From an uncultured SAR116 cluster alpha proteobacterium (lineage in GTDB: Bacteria > Pseudomonadota > Alphaproteobacteria > Puniceispirillales > Puniceispirillaceae): a DNA stretch of 64,000 nucleotides. A program made the position numbers and the translations under genes. Location of the stretch: assembly GCA_902622515.1 (NCBI GenBank), contig CACNQE010000001.1, positions 62,001-126,000 of the forward strand, in the 5' to 3' direction. A model generated the notes under the pieces. The model searched no databases and had not been told where the DNA came from. It saw only the letters and a list, made by a program, of their open reading frames with translations. Below, piece by piece: positions 28,064-36,762 of this stretch; positions within the stretch are counted from its first letter, which is position 1, and every line of letters starts with the position of its first letter.

Positions 28064-28903
28064 ATGAAAGTATATGATTTGACACATAAAATGAACATAC
28101 ACACCCCAGGTTGGGTTGGGTATGCAGGGAATAAAATGTTTTATGCAGCTAACCTCCAAACAAAGACAATTGTAACGCAGAGAATTGATATTGCTCTTCA
28201 TTCTGGGACCCATATAGATGGAGCGATGCATGGTACTGATGGAATGGGAGACATGGCCTCTTATTCACTCGATTTTTTGATGGGACCTGGCGCAGTGGTG
28301 GACATTTCAAAGCATTGCGACGACTGGTCTGTTATTACTCCTAAAATGATAGAGGATTCACCCGTTGACGTGAAAGAAGGAGACATCCTTATTTTAAACA
28401 CCGGCTTCCATAAATATTGGGAAGGTCAAGAAAATCAAGATTTAGTTCGATATTTTTGCATGCATCCAGGGGGGAATATTGAATTATTAGAATGGATGCT
28501 TGACAAAAAAATTAAATGGTTTGGTATCGATTGTGGTTCTGGAGACCACTCGATGAATACATCTATTAGAAACATGCGTCCAGATTTGGCAAAGAAATTT
28601 GAAAAGCAAATTGGCATGTCTTGTGAAGAGTTTTTTGGCGATTTTTCATATAAACACGCTAAGTCTGGAAGAGAGATAACCGATGATATATTTCCTTTTC
28701 ATACTTACGCATTTGATAGAGGTTTAACTCACGCTGAAAATATAGGTGGTGATATTGAATTAGCCTCAAATAAAAGAGGCTTAATTGGAGCCTTTCCATG
28801 GAGATATGAAGGTCTAGAGGCGTGCCCTTGTAGGATTTTATTATTTGAAGATTATGATGGACCTCTAGATTTTATTGGAGATTTTGCGAACGCTAAAAAT
28901 TAA
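28064..28903 (+). CDS. Cyclase family protein (metal-dependent hydrolase, kynurenine formamidase-like fold)
   Basis: Member of the cyclase/KynB family of metal-dependent hydrolases. The signature HSGTHIDGAMHG near residues 46-57 gives the HxGTHxD metal site. Family members hydrolyse N-formylkynurenine, isatin, or cyclic amides. The DILILNTGFHKYW and WFGIDCGSGDHS segments fit the fold. Length 279 residues, longer than typical KynB (about 210) but normal for other branches. A good AAGGAGATAT ribosome-binding site precedes the start. In the island it is a candidate ring-opening or amide-cleaving enzyme, upstream of an amidase. Confidence 0.87.
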   Translation: MKVYDLTHKMNIHTPGWVGYAGNKMFYAANLQTKTIVTQRIDIALHSGTHIDGAMHGTDGMGDMASYSLDFLMGPGAVVDISKHCDDWSVITPKMIEDSPVDVKEGDILILNTGFHKYWEGQENQDLVRYFCMHPGGNIELLEWMLDKKIKWFGIDCGSGDHSMNTSIRNMRPDLAKKFEKQIGMSCEEFFGDFSYKHAKSGREITDDIFPFHTYAFDRGLTHAENIGGDIELASNKRGLIGAFPWRYEGLEACPCRILLFEDYDGPLDFIGDFANAKN

Positions 28904-28932
28904 AATTTTTTTCAAGAAATATTTTAAATTAA

Positions 28933-30099
28933 ATGCCAAGTAATATTTTTGTAGAATGTAATGTAAATTTTAACGAATTTCCAACGAAGTCTGGTATTTT
29001 AGATAATTACACTTTTTCTATAAAAGATTTGTTTGATCTAAAAGGTCACGTAAAGAGCAATGGTCACAAAGGTAGCTTAGCTAAATTTGAACCCTGTAAT
29101 AAAACTAGTCCTGTAATAACTTCACTTTTAAATGAAGGAGCAAAACTAATTGGAGTTACTAACTGCGATGAATTTTTTTATAGTCTTACGGGTATCGAAA
29201 GTTCGTTTCAACAGCCTAAAAATTGGATAAACGAAAAGTTAGTTCCTGGTGGTTCATCATCAGGAGCTGCATCTTCAGTGGGTTACGACTTAGTTGATTT
29301 TGCGTTAGGAAGTGACACCGGCGGCTCAATTAGAGTACCAGCCTCCTTTTGCAGCATGTTTGGGATTCGACCAACACATGGAAGAATTCCAACCAACGGT
29401 GTGACAGCTTTAGCACCTTCCCTTGATACACTTGGATGGTTAACAAAAAAACCAGAACTACTGGCAAAGGTAGGAAAAATTCTTTTGAAAAACTATTGCT
29501 CTAAAAATAATAAAATTAAAAGATTCATTGTAGTAGACGATTTATTTAAACATTGTACTAAAGAAATTTACACTGCTTCAAGAAAGTGGATTAAAAGTTT
29601 GGAAAGCTATGGTAATATACAGGTAAAATCCTTCTCTAAAATTAACTTTGAGAGTGCTATTATGGATTTTCAAATAATACAGGGCTGGGAAGCCAAAAAA
29701 GGTATTGTAAAATTTATAAAAAATAATGACCTTAAATTAAGAAAAAATATTCAAGAGAGAATAAATTTTGCCGATAGCATAACTGAAACTGACTATAAAA
29801 GATCAGCCAAAAACAGAAATATATTTAAACAAAGCATTGACTCCTTAATAGAAGATGATTGCGTGGCAATCTTTCCCACTACACCTATGCCCGCTTTAAA
29901 TAAAGGTAAAATAAATCAAGAATTGACACTATTCCGAAAAAAAATTCATAATTTTACTTGTATTGCAGGTTTAACAGGAAGGCCTCAAATTTCGTTGCCT
30001 TTTTCCTTGTCACTTCCTCTACCTTTTGGAATTTCAATTTTAGGTGGGTTGAACAGGGATGAACAAATAATATCACTAATAGAAGAAATCTATCTGTAA
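28933..30099 (+). CDS. Amidase signature family protein
   Basis: An amidase-signature hydrolase. The Ser-cisSer-Lys triad region is visible: catalytic Lys in SIKDLFDLKG, the Gly/Ser-rich GGSSSGAASSVG, and the nucleophile region GSDTGGSIRVPAS. At 388 residues it is shorter than GatA (about 480). It lacks GatA's tRNA-related context, so it is a free-standing small-amide hydrolase rather than a GatCAB subunit. It ends the cupin-cupin-cyclase-amidase operon and could release ammonia from the ring nitrogen. Specific substrate unknown. Confidence 0.88.
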   Translation: MPSNIFVECNVNFNEFPTKSGILDNYTFSIKDLFDLKGHVKSNGHKGSLAKFEPCNKTSPVITSLLNEGAKLIGVTNCDEFFYSLTGIESSFQQPKNWINEKLVPGGSSSGAASSVGYDLVDFALGSDTGGSIRVPASFCSMFGIRPTHGRIPTNGVTALAPSLDTLGWLTKKPELLAKVGKILLKNYCSKNNKIKRFIVVDDLFKHCTKEIYTASRKWIKSLESYGNIQVKSFSKINFESAIMDFQIIQGWEAKKGIVKFIKNNDLKLRKNIQERINFADSITETDYKRSAKNRNIFKQSIDSLIEDDCVAIFPTTPMPALNKGKINQELTLFRKKIHNFTCIAGLTGRPQISLPFSLSLPLPFGISILGGLNRDEQIISLIEEIYL

Positions 30100-30203
30100 T
30101 GTTAAACATCAGCTTAATAAGCTATTATCTCCATCAAATTATTTTTATTAAAAATATATTTACTTTTTAAAAATTTTTTTTAAAATAATCTCAAGTATTT
30201 AAC

Positions 30204-30280
30204 CTCTTGGGGTGCCCAACTTTCATTGGGCTGAGATATACCCATGAACCTGAACCGGATAATGCTGGCGTAGGAAAGAG
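30204..30280 (+). promoter_or_regulatory. TPP riboswitch (THI element)
   Basis: The conserved THI-box pieces occur in order: GGGGTGCC (30209-30216), CTGAGATATACCC (30231-30243), GAACCTGA (30246-30253), then CCGGATAATGCTGGCGTAGG. The closing P1 stem is CTCTT (30204-30208) with AAGAG (30276-30280). It lies 94 bases before thiB. A possible expression-platform hairpin, CTTTG with CAAAG at 30319-30335, is followed by a T-rich run. Thiamine pyrophosphate is expected to switch off the thiamine importer. Confidence 0.96.
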
Positions 30281-30373
30281 AATAACTGCAAATGTTTATA
30301 TATCCATTTCATTTAATTCTTTGTTTTGCGCAAAGTCGTATTTTTGTGTTTTTAAAAGAATGGAAATATTAAT

Positions 30374-31387
30374 ATGAATATTCTAAGACTTGCTTTTATT
30401 TTTATAACGTATTTGTCGGTTATGAGTCCGGCTATAGCAGCAAAACCAGTCCTTACAATATACACCTATGACTCATTTACATCGGACTGGGGACCTGGCC
30501 CAGCTGTTGAAACAGAATTTGAAAAGATATGTGAGTGTGACTTGCAATTTTTAGGTTTAGACAGTTCTATTGGAATTTTAGGAAGGATACAGCTTGAAGG
30601 AAAAAATACAAAGGCAGATATCGTACTCGGACTTGATACAAATCTTGTTCACATTGCGAAAGAGACAGGATATTTTGCTGAGTTGCCAAGCACAATAAAA
30701 GATATTCATGTTAAGAATAGCTCATTACCTATTGAATATTCTGATAAAATATTCATGCCATTTGATTGGGGATGGTTTGGATTTGTCTTTAATAAAAATA
30801 TTTTAAAAAATCCGCCAAAATCTTTTCAAGAATTATCGAATATGCCTAATGATATTAAAGTTGTAATTCAAGACCCAAGAACTTCAACCCCAGGTTTGGG
30901 CTTATTATTATGGGTCAAATCTGTATATGGTGATAAGGCAACTGATTACTGGAGAGAGTTACAACCAAAAATTCTCACTGTGACAAAAGGATGGTCAGAA
31001 GCTTATGCTCTCTTCTTAGATGGAGAAGCGGATATGGTGTTATCTTACACTACCTCGCCTGCTTATCATTTAATTGCAGAAGAAAATGATCATTATGATG
31101 CTACTGTTTTTGCAGAAGGAAACTATTTACAAATCGAGGTGGCGGGAATGCTGAAAAGTTCTTCTGAGCCAGAGCTAGCGGCCCAATTTTTGGAATTTAT
31201 GGCATCACCTGAATTTCAGAACATCATACCCACAACAAATTGGATGTATCCGGCTTACAATGCAGAAATACCAGAAGGGTTTGAGGCGCTTGCCAAACCG
31301 TCTAAAACTCTTCTTTTTGATTCTGAAATTGTGGCTACAAATCAAAAAAATTGGATTGATGAGTGGCTTACCGCAAGCACAAAATAA
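30374..31387 (+). CDS. thiB: Thiamine ABC transporter substrate-binding protein
   Basis: Periplasmic binding protein for thiamine and its phosphates. A signal peptide is present (hydrophobic start, cleavage near AIA). The mature protein has LTIYTYDSFTSDWGPGP and KADIVLGLDTNLV, hallmark ThiB segments, and the GWSEAYALFLDGEADMVLSY block. Length 337 residues, normal. The upstream TPP riboswitch confirms the assignment. First gene of thiBPQ; it overlaps the predicted thiP start. Confidence 0.95.
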   Translation: MNILRLAFIFITYLSVMSPAIAAKPVLTIYTYDSFTSDWGPGPAVETEFEKICECDLQFLGLDSSIGILGRIQLEGKNTKADIVLGLDTNLVHIAKETGYFAELPSTIKDIHVKNSSLPIEYSDKIFMPFDWGWFGFVFNKNILKNPPKSFQELSNMPNDIKVVIQDPRTSTPGLGLLLWVKSVYGDKATDYWRELQPKILTVTKGWSEAYALFLDGEADMVLSYTTSPAYHLIAEENDHYDATVFAEGNYLQIEVAGMLKSSSEPELAAQFLEFMASPEFQNIIPTTNWMYPAYNAEIPEGFEALAKPSKTLLFDSEIVATNQKNWIDEWLTASTK

Positions 31388-33072
31388 AGGGGACAGAAAA
31401 ACAGGGGGCAGAATTTTTTAATATTACTCAGTCCCTTGTTTTATTAAAGCACTTCAAACTTTCCAGATTATATGGTCTGTTTTTTGGATTAATATTATCA
31501 TTGCTAGGATGCGCTATTTTAGCTCAGCTGTTTAGAATGGCCAATAATGATGATTATTTTGGTATCATCTTTTCTTCCAGCACCTTTTACATAATTAAAA
31601 GTGCCGGTTGGCAAGCATTTCTTTCTACGTTTTTTTCTTTGATAGTTGGAATAATGTGTGCAAGAGCTCTCCACCGGAGAGGAAATCCATGGCTTGTTAA
31701 AATTGTTTTATCTACAAGCTTTCTGGCACTAGTTGTTCCTACTACTGTAGCTGCTCTTGGGATTGTTGCAGTTTGGGGAAGGTCTGGTTTTATGAGTTCT
31801 ATGGGACTAACTGGTATTTCACTATTTGGATTGTGGATGGTTATACTTGCGCATGTATTTTTCAACGCTCCTCTTGTTTTGAGGGTCGCTTATTCTGCTT
31901 TAAAATCCCAACCAAACTACTACTGGAAGATAGCATCCCACAACAATCTAACAGAAATTGAGATATTTAAAGTTATTGAATGGCCAACGTTTAAATCCTT
32001 ATTGGTTCCTTTGGCAAGTTTAATTTTTCTGCTATGTTTTACTTCCTTTTCAATAGTGCTGATGCTGGGAGGCGGACCCAACGTAACAACGTTCGAGGTT
32101 TCTATCTACCACGCTGTTCGTTTCTCTTTTGATATGCAATTGGCGGCATCTTTGAGTATAATCCAAATTTTAATTTGCTCAGTTCTAATTTTAGTATCAA
32201 AACCACTAAACTTTTCCCTTACCTCCCCTGCGCTAAATTCAAGAAATACAATAATTAGAAATGATATGGAGAGTTTATTCTCAAAGTTGACTGATTTTTT
32301 CTGCTTTGTAATATTTGTTATCCTTATTTTAATACCGTTAGTAGCACTTTTTTACCGCCTTGACTTGTCTTCTGGTCTAAATTTATTCGCACAAGATAGA
32401 TTCTGGAATGCCCTATACACATCTACTAAACTTGCTTTTTTTTCTTCAATTTTTAGTACGATAATCGCGATTATTTTAATTCATAGTAGATTTAGATTAA
32501 CACAATTAGGTAGTCGCTTCTCAATTCATTTTATTGATTTTTCTGTATCTTTTTATCTGCTGATGCCAGCAATTGTTTTTGCTACAGGCTGTTTTATTCT
32601 TCTTCGAAATTATATTAACTTTTTTGAACATGCATTTTGGTTGGTATTATCAGCAAATGTACTTTTTTCCTTACCTTTTATTTTACGTATATTATCTCCG
32701 GCGTTAGAAAAAACACTTTTACAGCATGAAAAGCTGTCCCTACAATTAGGTATAACAGGGTTGAGAAAATTCATTATTTTAACTTCGCCTGCCATAAATC
32801 GTGAATTACAGCTTGTGCTAGGTATAAGTTTTGCTTTTTCGTTAGGTGATCTGAGTGTAATCACTTTATTTGGCAATAAAGATTTTGAGACATTGCCTTA
32901 TTATCTCTATCAACTCTTTAGTCGATATGGGGCTAGTGAAGCGGATATGTTAGGTATATTTATTCTGGGATATATTTTTATAACTTATTTTATTTTTGGT
33001 TTAATATTAATGTCCTTCGAGAGATTCCAAAGCTTTAGTCAATTGGTGATTAACAATGCTACTAATAAATGA
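31363..33072 (+). CDS. thiP: Thiamine ABC transporter permease
   Basis: A fused-type permease of 569 residues with two membrane halves, about twelve helices in all. Two EAA-type loops that contact ThiQ are visible, near ALKSQPNYYWKIASHNN and ALEKTLLQHEKLSLQLG. The GTG start at 31363 overlaps thiB by 25 bases and lacks a good Shine-Dalgarno, so the true start may be slightly downstream. Translation must begin before LYGLFFG, where the first helix starts. Its 3' end overlaps thiQ by 17 bases. Confidence 0.93.
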   Translation: MAYRKHKIKGTEKQGAEFFNITQSLVLLKHFKLSRLYGLFFGLILSLLGCAILAQLFRMANNDDYFGIIFSSSTFYIIKSAGWQAFLSTFFSLIVGIMCARALHRRGNPWLVKIVLSTSFLALVVPTTVAALGIVAVWGRSGFMSSMGLTGISLFGLWMVILAHVFFNAPLVLRVAYSALKSQPNYYWKIASHNNLTEIEIFKVIEWPTFKSLLVPLASLIFLLCFTSFSIVLMLGGGPNVTTFEVSIYHAVRFSFDMQLAASLSIIQILICSVLILVSKPLNFSLTSPALNSRNTIIRNDMESLFSKLTDFFCFVIFVILILIPLVALFYRLDLSSGLNLFAQDRFWNALYTSTKLAFFSSIFSTIIAIILIHSRFRLTQLGSRFSIHFIDFSVSFYLLMPAIVFATGCFILLRNYINFFEHAFWLVLSANVLFSLPFILRILSPALEKTLLQHEKLSLQLGITGLRKFIILTSPAINRELQLVLGISFAFSLGDLSVITLFGNKDFETLPYYLYQLFSRYGASEADMLGIFILGYIFITYFIFGLILMSFERFQSFSQLVINNATNK

Positions 33073-33652
33073 ATTGATTTTTAAATGGCCAAATTCTATT
33101 AAAATGGAGGTAAATTTAGAAGCATCTGCAGGAAAAATAGTTTTAATTAATGGGCCATCAGGGATCGGCAAAACCACATTGTTCAATATTATTTCTGGAT
33201 TTTATGAACCAGCTTCTGGCTCAGTAACTTTTGAAGGTAAAAATTTACTAATTATACCTCCCTGGAAGAGACCTGTCTCTACTATGTTTCAAAGTGATAA
33301 CCTTTTTCCTCACTTATCTGTAAGGCAGAATCTAATGTTAGGGGTTAAAAATTTTTCAAAAGATATTGAAAATAAACTAAATTTTTTAAAACTTTTTTCC
33401 TTTATTGATAGAAACTCTAGTGAACTATCTGGGGGTGAACTCCAACGTGTTGCACTTATCAAAACTTTATTACGAGAAAAACCAATTATATTATTAGACG
33501 AACCCTTTTCTGCTTTAGATAAAGATATGGTTAAAAAAGTATGTTTTATTATTCAAGAACATACAAAAAAAATGAATACAATTACGCTTATTATATCCCA
33601 TCAAGATGCGGGCGCTCATTTAGCAATAGACCAAAAAATACGGCTCGGTTAA
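33056..33652 (+). CDS. thiQ: Thiamine ABC transporter ATP-binding protein
   Basis: ATPase of the thiamine importer. Walker A GPSGIGKTT near residues 34-42, Q-loop MFQSDNLFPHLSV, signature LSGGELQRVAL and Walker B IILLDEPFSALD are all intact, with the switch His in ISHQDAG. At 198 residues it is short, as ThiQ proteins usually are. It ends thiBPQ. Together with the riboswitch it points to thiamine scavenging. Confidence 0.94.
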   Translation: MLLINELIFKWPNSIKMEVNLEASAGKIVLINGPSGIGKTTLFNIISGFYEPASGSVTFEGKNLLIIPPWKRPVSTMFQSDNLFPHLSVRQNLMLGVKNFSKDIENKLNFLKLFSFIDRNSSELSGGELQRVALIKTLLREKPIILLDEPFSALDKDMVKKVCFIIQEHTKKMNTITLIISHQDAGAHLAIDQKIRLG

Positions 33653-33797
33653 AAGTGTAAAAAATATAATTAAATTAATTCAATTAAAGTTAACGTTTAA
33701 AAAATAAAAAAGTTGTATTCGTTATTGACTTAAAAAAATTATAAATAAGTTTAATATGGAAAGGTTTATAAATAAACAGTCACGGAGCGTATTATGG

Positions 33798-33873
33798 TGG
33801 TGAGCGGTACAGGATTCGAACCTGTGACCCAGTGATTAAAAGTCACTTGCTCTACCAGCTGAGCTAACCGCCC
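33798..33873 (-). tRNA. tRNA-Lys (UUU)
   Basis: The minus strand starts GGGCGGTTAGCTCAGC and folds as a complete tRNA: seven-pair acceptor stem (one G-U), D-arm with GCTCAGCTGGTAGAGC, anticodon loop CTTTTAA (anticodon TTT), and T-arm containing GGTTCGAATCC. The CCA end is encoded. Length 76 bases including CCA. The anticodon reads AAA/AAG lysine codons, which are frequent in this AT-rich genome. Confidence 0.97.
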
Positions 33874-33886
33874 TCACCATGGGGAC

Positions 33887-33916
33887 TTAGTAGCTCAAAA
33901 GCAATCTTCAGGTCAA
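33887..33916 (-). promoter_or_regulatory. Candidate promoter of tRNA-Lys
   Basis: On the minus strand TTGACC (33911-33916) and TACTAA (33887-33892) are spaced 18 bases apart. Transcription would start a few bases before the tRNA 5' end at 33873. Moderate match only. Confidence 0.4.
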
Positions 33917-34096
33917 GTGATTTAGGCCAAAATTTAAATACAGACTATCACATTACCTATAGACATAAAATACTCTTTTTTTATCTTACTATAAGAGTGC
34001 GCGTGAGAAAAAACTAAAAAGAATCAACAAGACTCGTGATTTTGATTGTGTATAGTCAAGTGATTGATTTTGGCTCATTTTTTAGAAAGAAAAAAT

Positions 34097-34339
34097 ATGT
34101 TTGATTGGAAAGAAATAGGCGATGCAGCTGAACTTGCCTCAGGGCAATGGGAAGAAGATGTTAAAACTATTGTAAATAATTTAGTATTTGAGCATGTACT
34201 AAAGTTTTATCATTTAGATGCTTTAGATAATTTAACAAAAACGCAGTTAAAGGAAATTAAAAAATTTGTAGATAACATCCACGAATACAAAATTATGAAA
34301 CTTGGGTTTACAACTTATTGTATCGATATGGTTAAGTAG
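34097..34339 (+). CDS. Small protein of unknown function
   Basis: An 80-residue soluble, mostly helical protein beginning MFDWKEIGDAAELASG. I do not recognise the family. The ATG at 34097 is preferred to an in-frame upstream start at 34064 because AGAAAGAAAAA precedes it and the extra eleven residues look unrelated. It has no cysteine cluster, no membrane segment and one cysteine near its end. Codon use looks coding. It stands alone between tRNA-Lys and the purine permease. It may be a plain conserved small protein or a remnant of an element next to the tRNA. Confidence 0.55.
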   Translation: MFDWKEIGDAAELASGQWEEDVKTIVNNLVFEHVLKFYHLDALDNLTKTQLKEIKKFVDNIHEYKIMKLGFTTYCIDMVK

Positions 34340-34801
34340 TTAAGAGTAACGCTAAATCCATATTAATTTGAAGATAAAGTTCTATTTCCTTATTTTTCAT
34401 CACTAGAAAAGAAGTATCTTCTTTCATTGGTTATAATCGAAGATAACCATGCAGGATGGGATTTAAATATACTAGATGGCTTGAAAAAATCACTCTAAAC
34501 GTGCAGGAAAAAATAGAGGCAATATTTTTCTAGTCAAAAACTGAAAGAATTTATTAGCTTAATAAATTAATTTTTTTTAATACCTTGTTTTGTTGAATAA
34601 TAATTGACCGAATTCAATTAACGTTATTTAGTGCGTTTTCAATAATTAATAAAAAATAGCTTTTTTGACGAATGGCTAATTTGTTGCTAGCCTTCTACAT
34701 GTAGTGCGTCTAATTAAGTTTTGATACTATATCTAACTATGGATGCTCAAATTACAGTTATGCTTTTAATTTAAAGTATATACTTAACTAGGAGAAGAAT
34801 T
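34340..34801. other. Long spacer upstream of the purine permease
   Basis: This 462-base gap holds no clear gene. A 25-codon reading (34456-34533) beginning MGFKYTRWLEK has a reasonable ribosome site but is too short to call; it may be a gene remnant. A promoter-like TTGACC lies at 34604. The foldable segment at 34667-34710 is listed separately. Confidence 0.5.
34667..34710 (+). promoter_or_regulatory. Possible structured leader (three-stem fold) before the NCS2 permease
   Basis: GACG (34667-34670) can pair with CGTC (34707-34710). It encloses two hairpins: GGCTA/TAGCC (34674-34678 with 34688-34692) and CTACATGTAG (34695-34704). The segment is about 90 bases before the permease ATG and downstream of a possible promoter. 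It does not match the purine riboswitch core that I know. The pairings are short and may be chance. Confidence 0.25.
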
Positions 34802-36112
34802 ATGTCTGATATTGATTATGCCAATCCTAATAATACGCCACCCATTGGACAAGCAATTCCCTTGGGATTACAGCATGTCTTAGCGATGTTTGCATCAAAT
34901 GTTACTCCCTCTATAATTGTCGCTGGAGCAGCAGGACTGGCCTTTGGTGGTGCAGAACAAATTTATTTAATCCAAATGGCCATGCTTTTTGCTGGAATAG
35001 CAACGTTATTTCAAACAATCGGTGCGGGTCCAATAGGTAGTCGATTACCTATTATGCAAGGTACAAGCTTCGCATTCGTTGGAGTTTTGGCTGGTGTAGC
35101 TGCTACTCAGGGCCTTAGCGTGGCTCTCACAGCCTGTATAATAGCAGGATTAATTCATTTCGCATTAGGAAGCATAATTCAAAATATTCGCTTCATGTTT
35201 CCTCCATTGGTTACTGGCCTGGTTATCTTGGCAATAGGATTATACTTAATTCCAGTTGCAATTAAATATTCAGCTGGTGGGGCTGCTGAATTTCAAATGA
35301 ATGCTGAGAGTTTTGGTTCTTTAATGCACTGGTCAGTAGCACTTACAGTAGTTGTAGTATCATTAATTTGTAAATTTATGACTAAGGGATTAATTTCTAA
35401 TGCGGCAGTTTTAATTGGATTAATTGCCGGTTACATTGTTGCTATTTTTATGGGGATGGTTAGCTTTGGCGGTGTTGCAAAATCTGCTTGGTTTCAAATT
35501 CCAGAGGTAATGCCTTATGGTTTCGAATTTAGTCTTGGCGCTGTTATTGGTGTAACCCTCGTTTCTATTGTATCTGCAATTGAAACGGTAGGTGATACTT
35601 CTGCCACAACAAAAGCTGGTGCGGGTCGAGATGCGACTGATGAGGAGATATCTGGAGCAACCTATGCGGACGGATTAGGAACTGCAGTTGCGGGTGTTTT
35701 TGGTGGACTTCCAAATACCTCATTCAGCCAAAATGTTGGAATTGTTGGTATGACAGGAATTATGTCTCGCCATGTTGTTACAATAGCAGGACTTATTATG
35801 GTAATTTGTGGTTTAATACCAAAGATTGGCGCAGTAATTTCTTCTATGCCATTACCTGTATTAGGTGGGGGAGTTATAGTTATGTTTGGAATGGTTGCTG
35901 CTGCTGGGATGAATATGCTTAGCACTGTGAAGATGTCACGTCGAAACATGATAATTATTTCAGTTTCCCTTGCTGTAGGCTTAGGTCTGAATTTAGTTCC
36001 GTCAGCAGTTCAATATCTTCCAGGAATTTGGAAAACATTAGCCACCTCAGCAGTAGCGCCTACTGCGCTTTTAGCTGTTACCTTAAACTTAATTTTACCT
36101 CAAGAGGACTAA
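34802..36112 (+). CDS. NCS2 family nucleobase permease, probably purine-type
   Basis: A nucleobase:cation symporter-2 protein of 436 residues with about fourteen hydrophobic segments. The family signature appears as QNVGIVGMTG, of the QNxGxxxxTG form seen in xanthine permeases such as XanQ; the uracil carrier UraA has ENxGxxxxTR. This suggests xanthine or urate, not uracil, but is inference. A strong AGGAGAAG ribosome site precedes the ATG. It is monocistronic, ending at a strong terminator. It could feed purines to a xanthine-dehydrogenase-family enzyme, though the island's palindrome is not seen here. Confidence 0.88.
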   Translation: MSDIDYANPNNTPPIGQAIPLGLQHVLAMFASNVTPSIIVAGAAGLAFGGAEQIYLIQMAMLFAGIATLFQTIGAGPIGSRLPIMQGTSFAFVGVLAGVAATQGLSVALTACIIAGLIHFALGSIIQNIRFMFPPLVTGLVILAIGLYLIPVAIKYSAGGAAEFQMNAESFGSLMHWSVALTVVVVSLICKFMTKGLISNAAVLIGLIAGYIVAIFMGMVSFGGVAKSAWFQIPEVMPYGFEFSLGAVIGVTLVSIVSAIETVGDTSATTKAGAGRDATDEEISGATYADGLGTAVAGVFGGLPNTSFSQNVGIVGMTGIMSRHVVTIAGLIMVICGLIPKIGAVISSMPLPVLGGGVIVMFGMVAAAGMNMLSTVKMSRRNMIIISVSLAVGLGLNLVPSAVQYLPGIWKTLATSAVAPTALLAVTLNLILPQED

Positions 36113-36120
36113 AATAATAG

Positions 36121-36157
36121 TTTAAAGCCCCAAAAAAACCTTTTTTGGGGCTTTAAA
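36121..36157. terminator. Strong bidirectional intrinsic terminator
   Basis: TTTAAAGCCCCAAAAAA (36121-36137) pairs perfectly over 17 bases with 36141-36157 around a three-base loop. The stem combines a GCCCC/GGGGC core with A/T tracts, so either strand has a U-run. It lies between the convergent permease and coaD genes. Confidence 0.92.
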
Positions 36158-36223
36158 TGGTATAAGAGTATCACCAAATTTAATTAAATAACTTTTTTAT
36201 CTCAATTTTACAATAATTTATAG

Positions 36224-36727
36224 TTATTTATTAAAAAGTAACATCAATTCTTTTTCAATAACATTCGGAACAAAAGAGCTTACATCCCCACCATAACGCG
36301 CTATCTCTTTTACTAATTTAGATGCGACAAAATGCTGTTTTTCTGATGCTGTTAAAAAAACTGTTTCTAAATTTTCGTGTAATCTTTTATTAGCACTGGC
36401 CATCTGGAATTCATACTCGAAATCTGAAACAGCCCGCAGCCCTCTTATCAACATGGATGCGTTCACGCGTTTAGCAAAGTCAGTTAATAGTCCTGTGAAT
36501 GCCTGGACTTCAACGCTCTCGGAAATAACACCCTTATCTTTCATTGTATTTATTTCGATTTCTACGAAGCGCTTTCTTTGTTCAAGGCTAAATAAAGGAT
36601 TTTTACCAGGATTTTCTGCAATACCCACTATTAGTTTTGAAGATAAAGTGGATGCACGCACCACCATATCTAAATGTCCAAATGTTAATGGATCGAATGT
36701 TCCTGGATATAATGCTATTTGAGCCAT
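36224..36727 (-). CDS. coaD: Phosphopantetheine adenylyltransferase
   Basis: CoaD transfers an adenylyl group to 4'-phosphopantetheine, the fourth step of coenzyme A synthesis. The nucleotidyltransferase motif is YPGTFDPLTFGHLD near residues 7-20 (TxGH-type), with IRGLRAVSDFEYE and the SSFVPNVI segment following. Length 167 residues is standard. It follows gyrA by 35 bases on the same strand; gyrA-coaD adjacency is common in Alphaproteobacteria. Confidence 0.96.
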   Translation of the reverse strand: MAQIALYPGTFDPLTFGHLDMVVRASTLSSKLIVGIAENPGKNPLFSLEQRKRFVEIEINTMKDKGVISESVEVQAFTGLLTDFAKRVNASMLIRGLRAVSDFEYEFQMASANKRLHENLETVFLTASEKQHFVASKLVKEIARYGGDVSSFVPNVIEKELMLLFNK

Positions 36728-36762
36728 TTCTTTATTTCCGATAATTCCTGAACTTCATCAGA

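Noticed and set aside
28933-30099. GatA subunit of the tRNA-dependent amidotransferase
   Set aside because: About 90 residues too short, no gatB or gatC nearby, and part of a catabolic operon.
34456-34533. 25-codon ORF beginning MGFKYTRWLEK
   Set aside because: Start context is fair, but it is too short to support without comparison to relatives. Mentioned only as a possible remnant.
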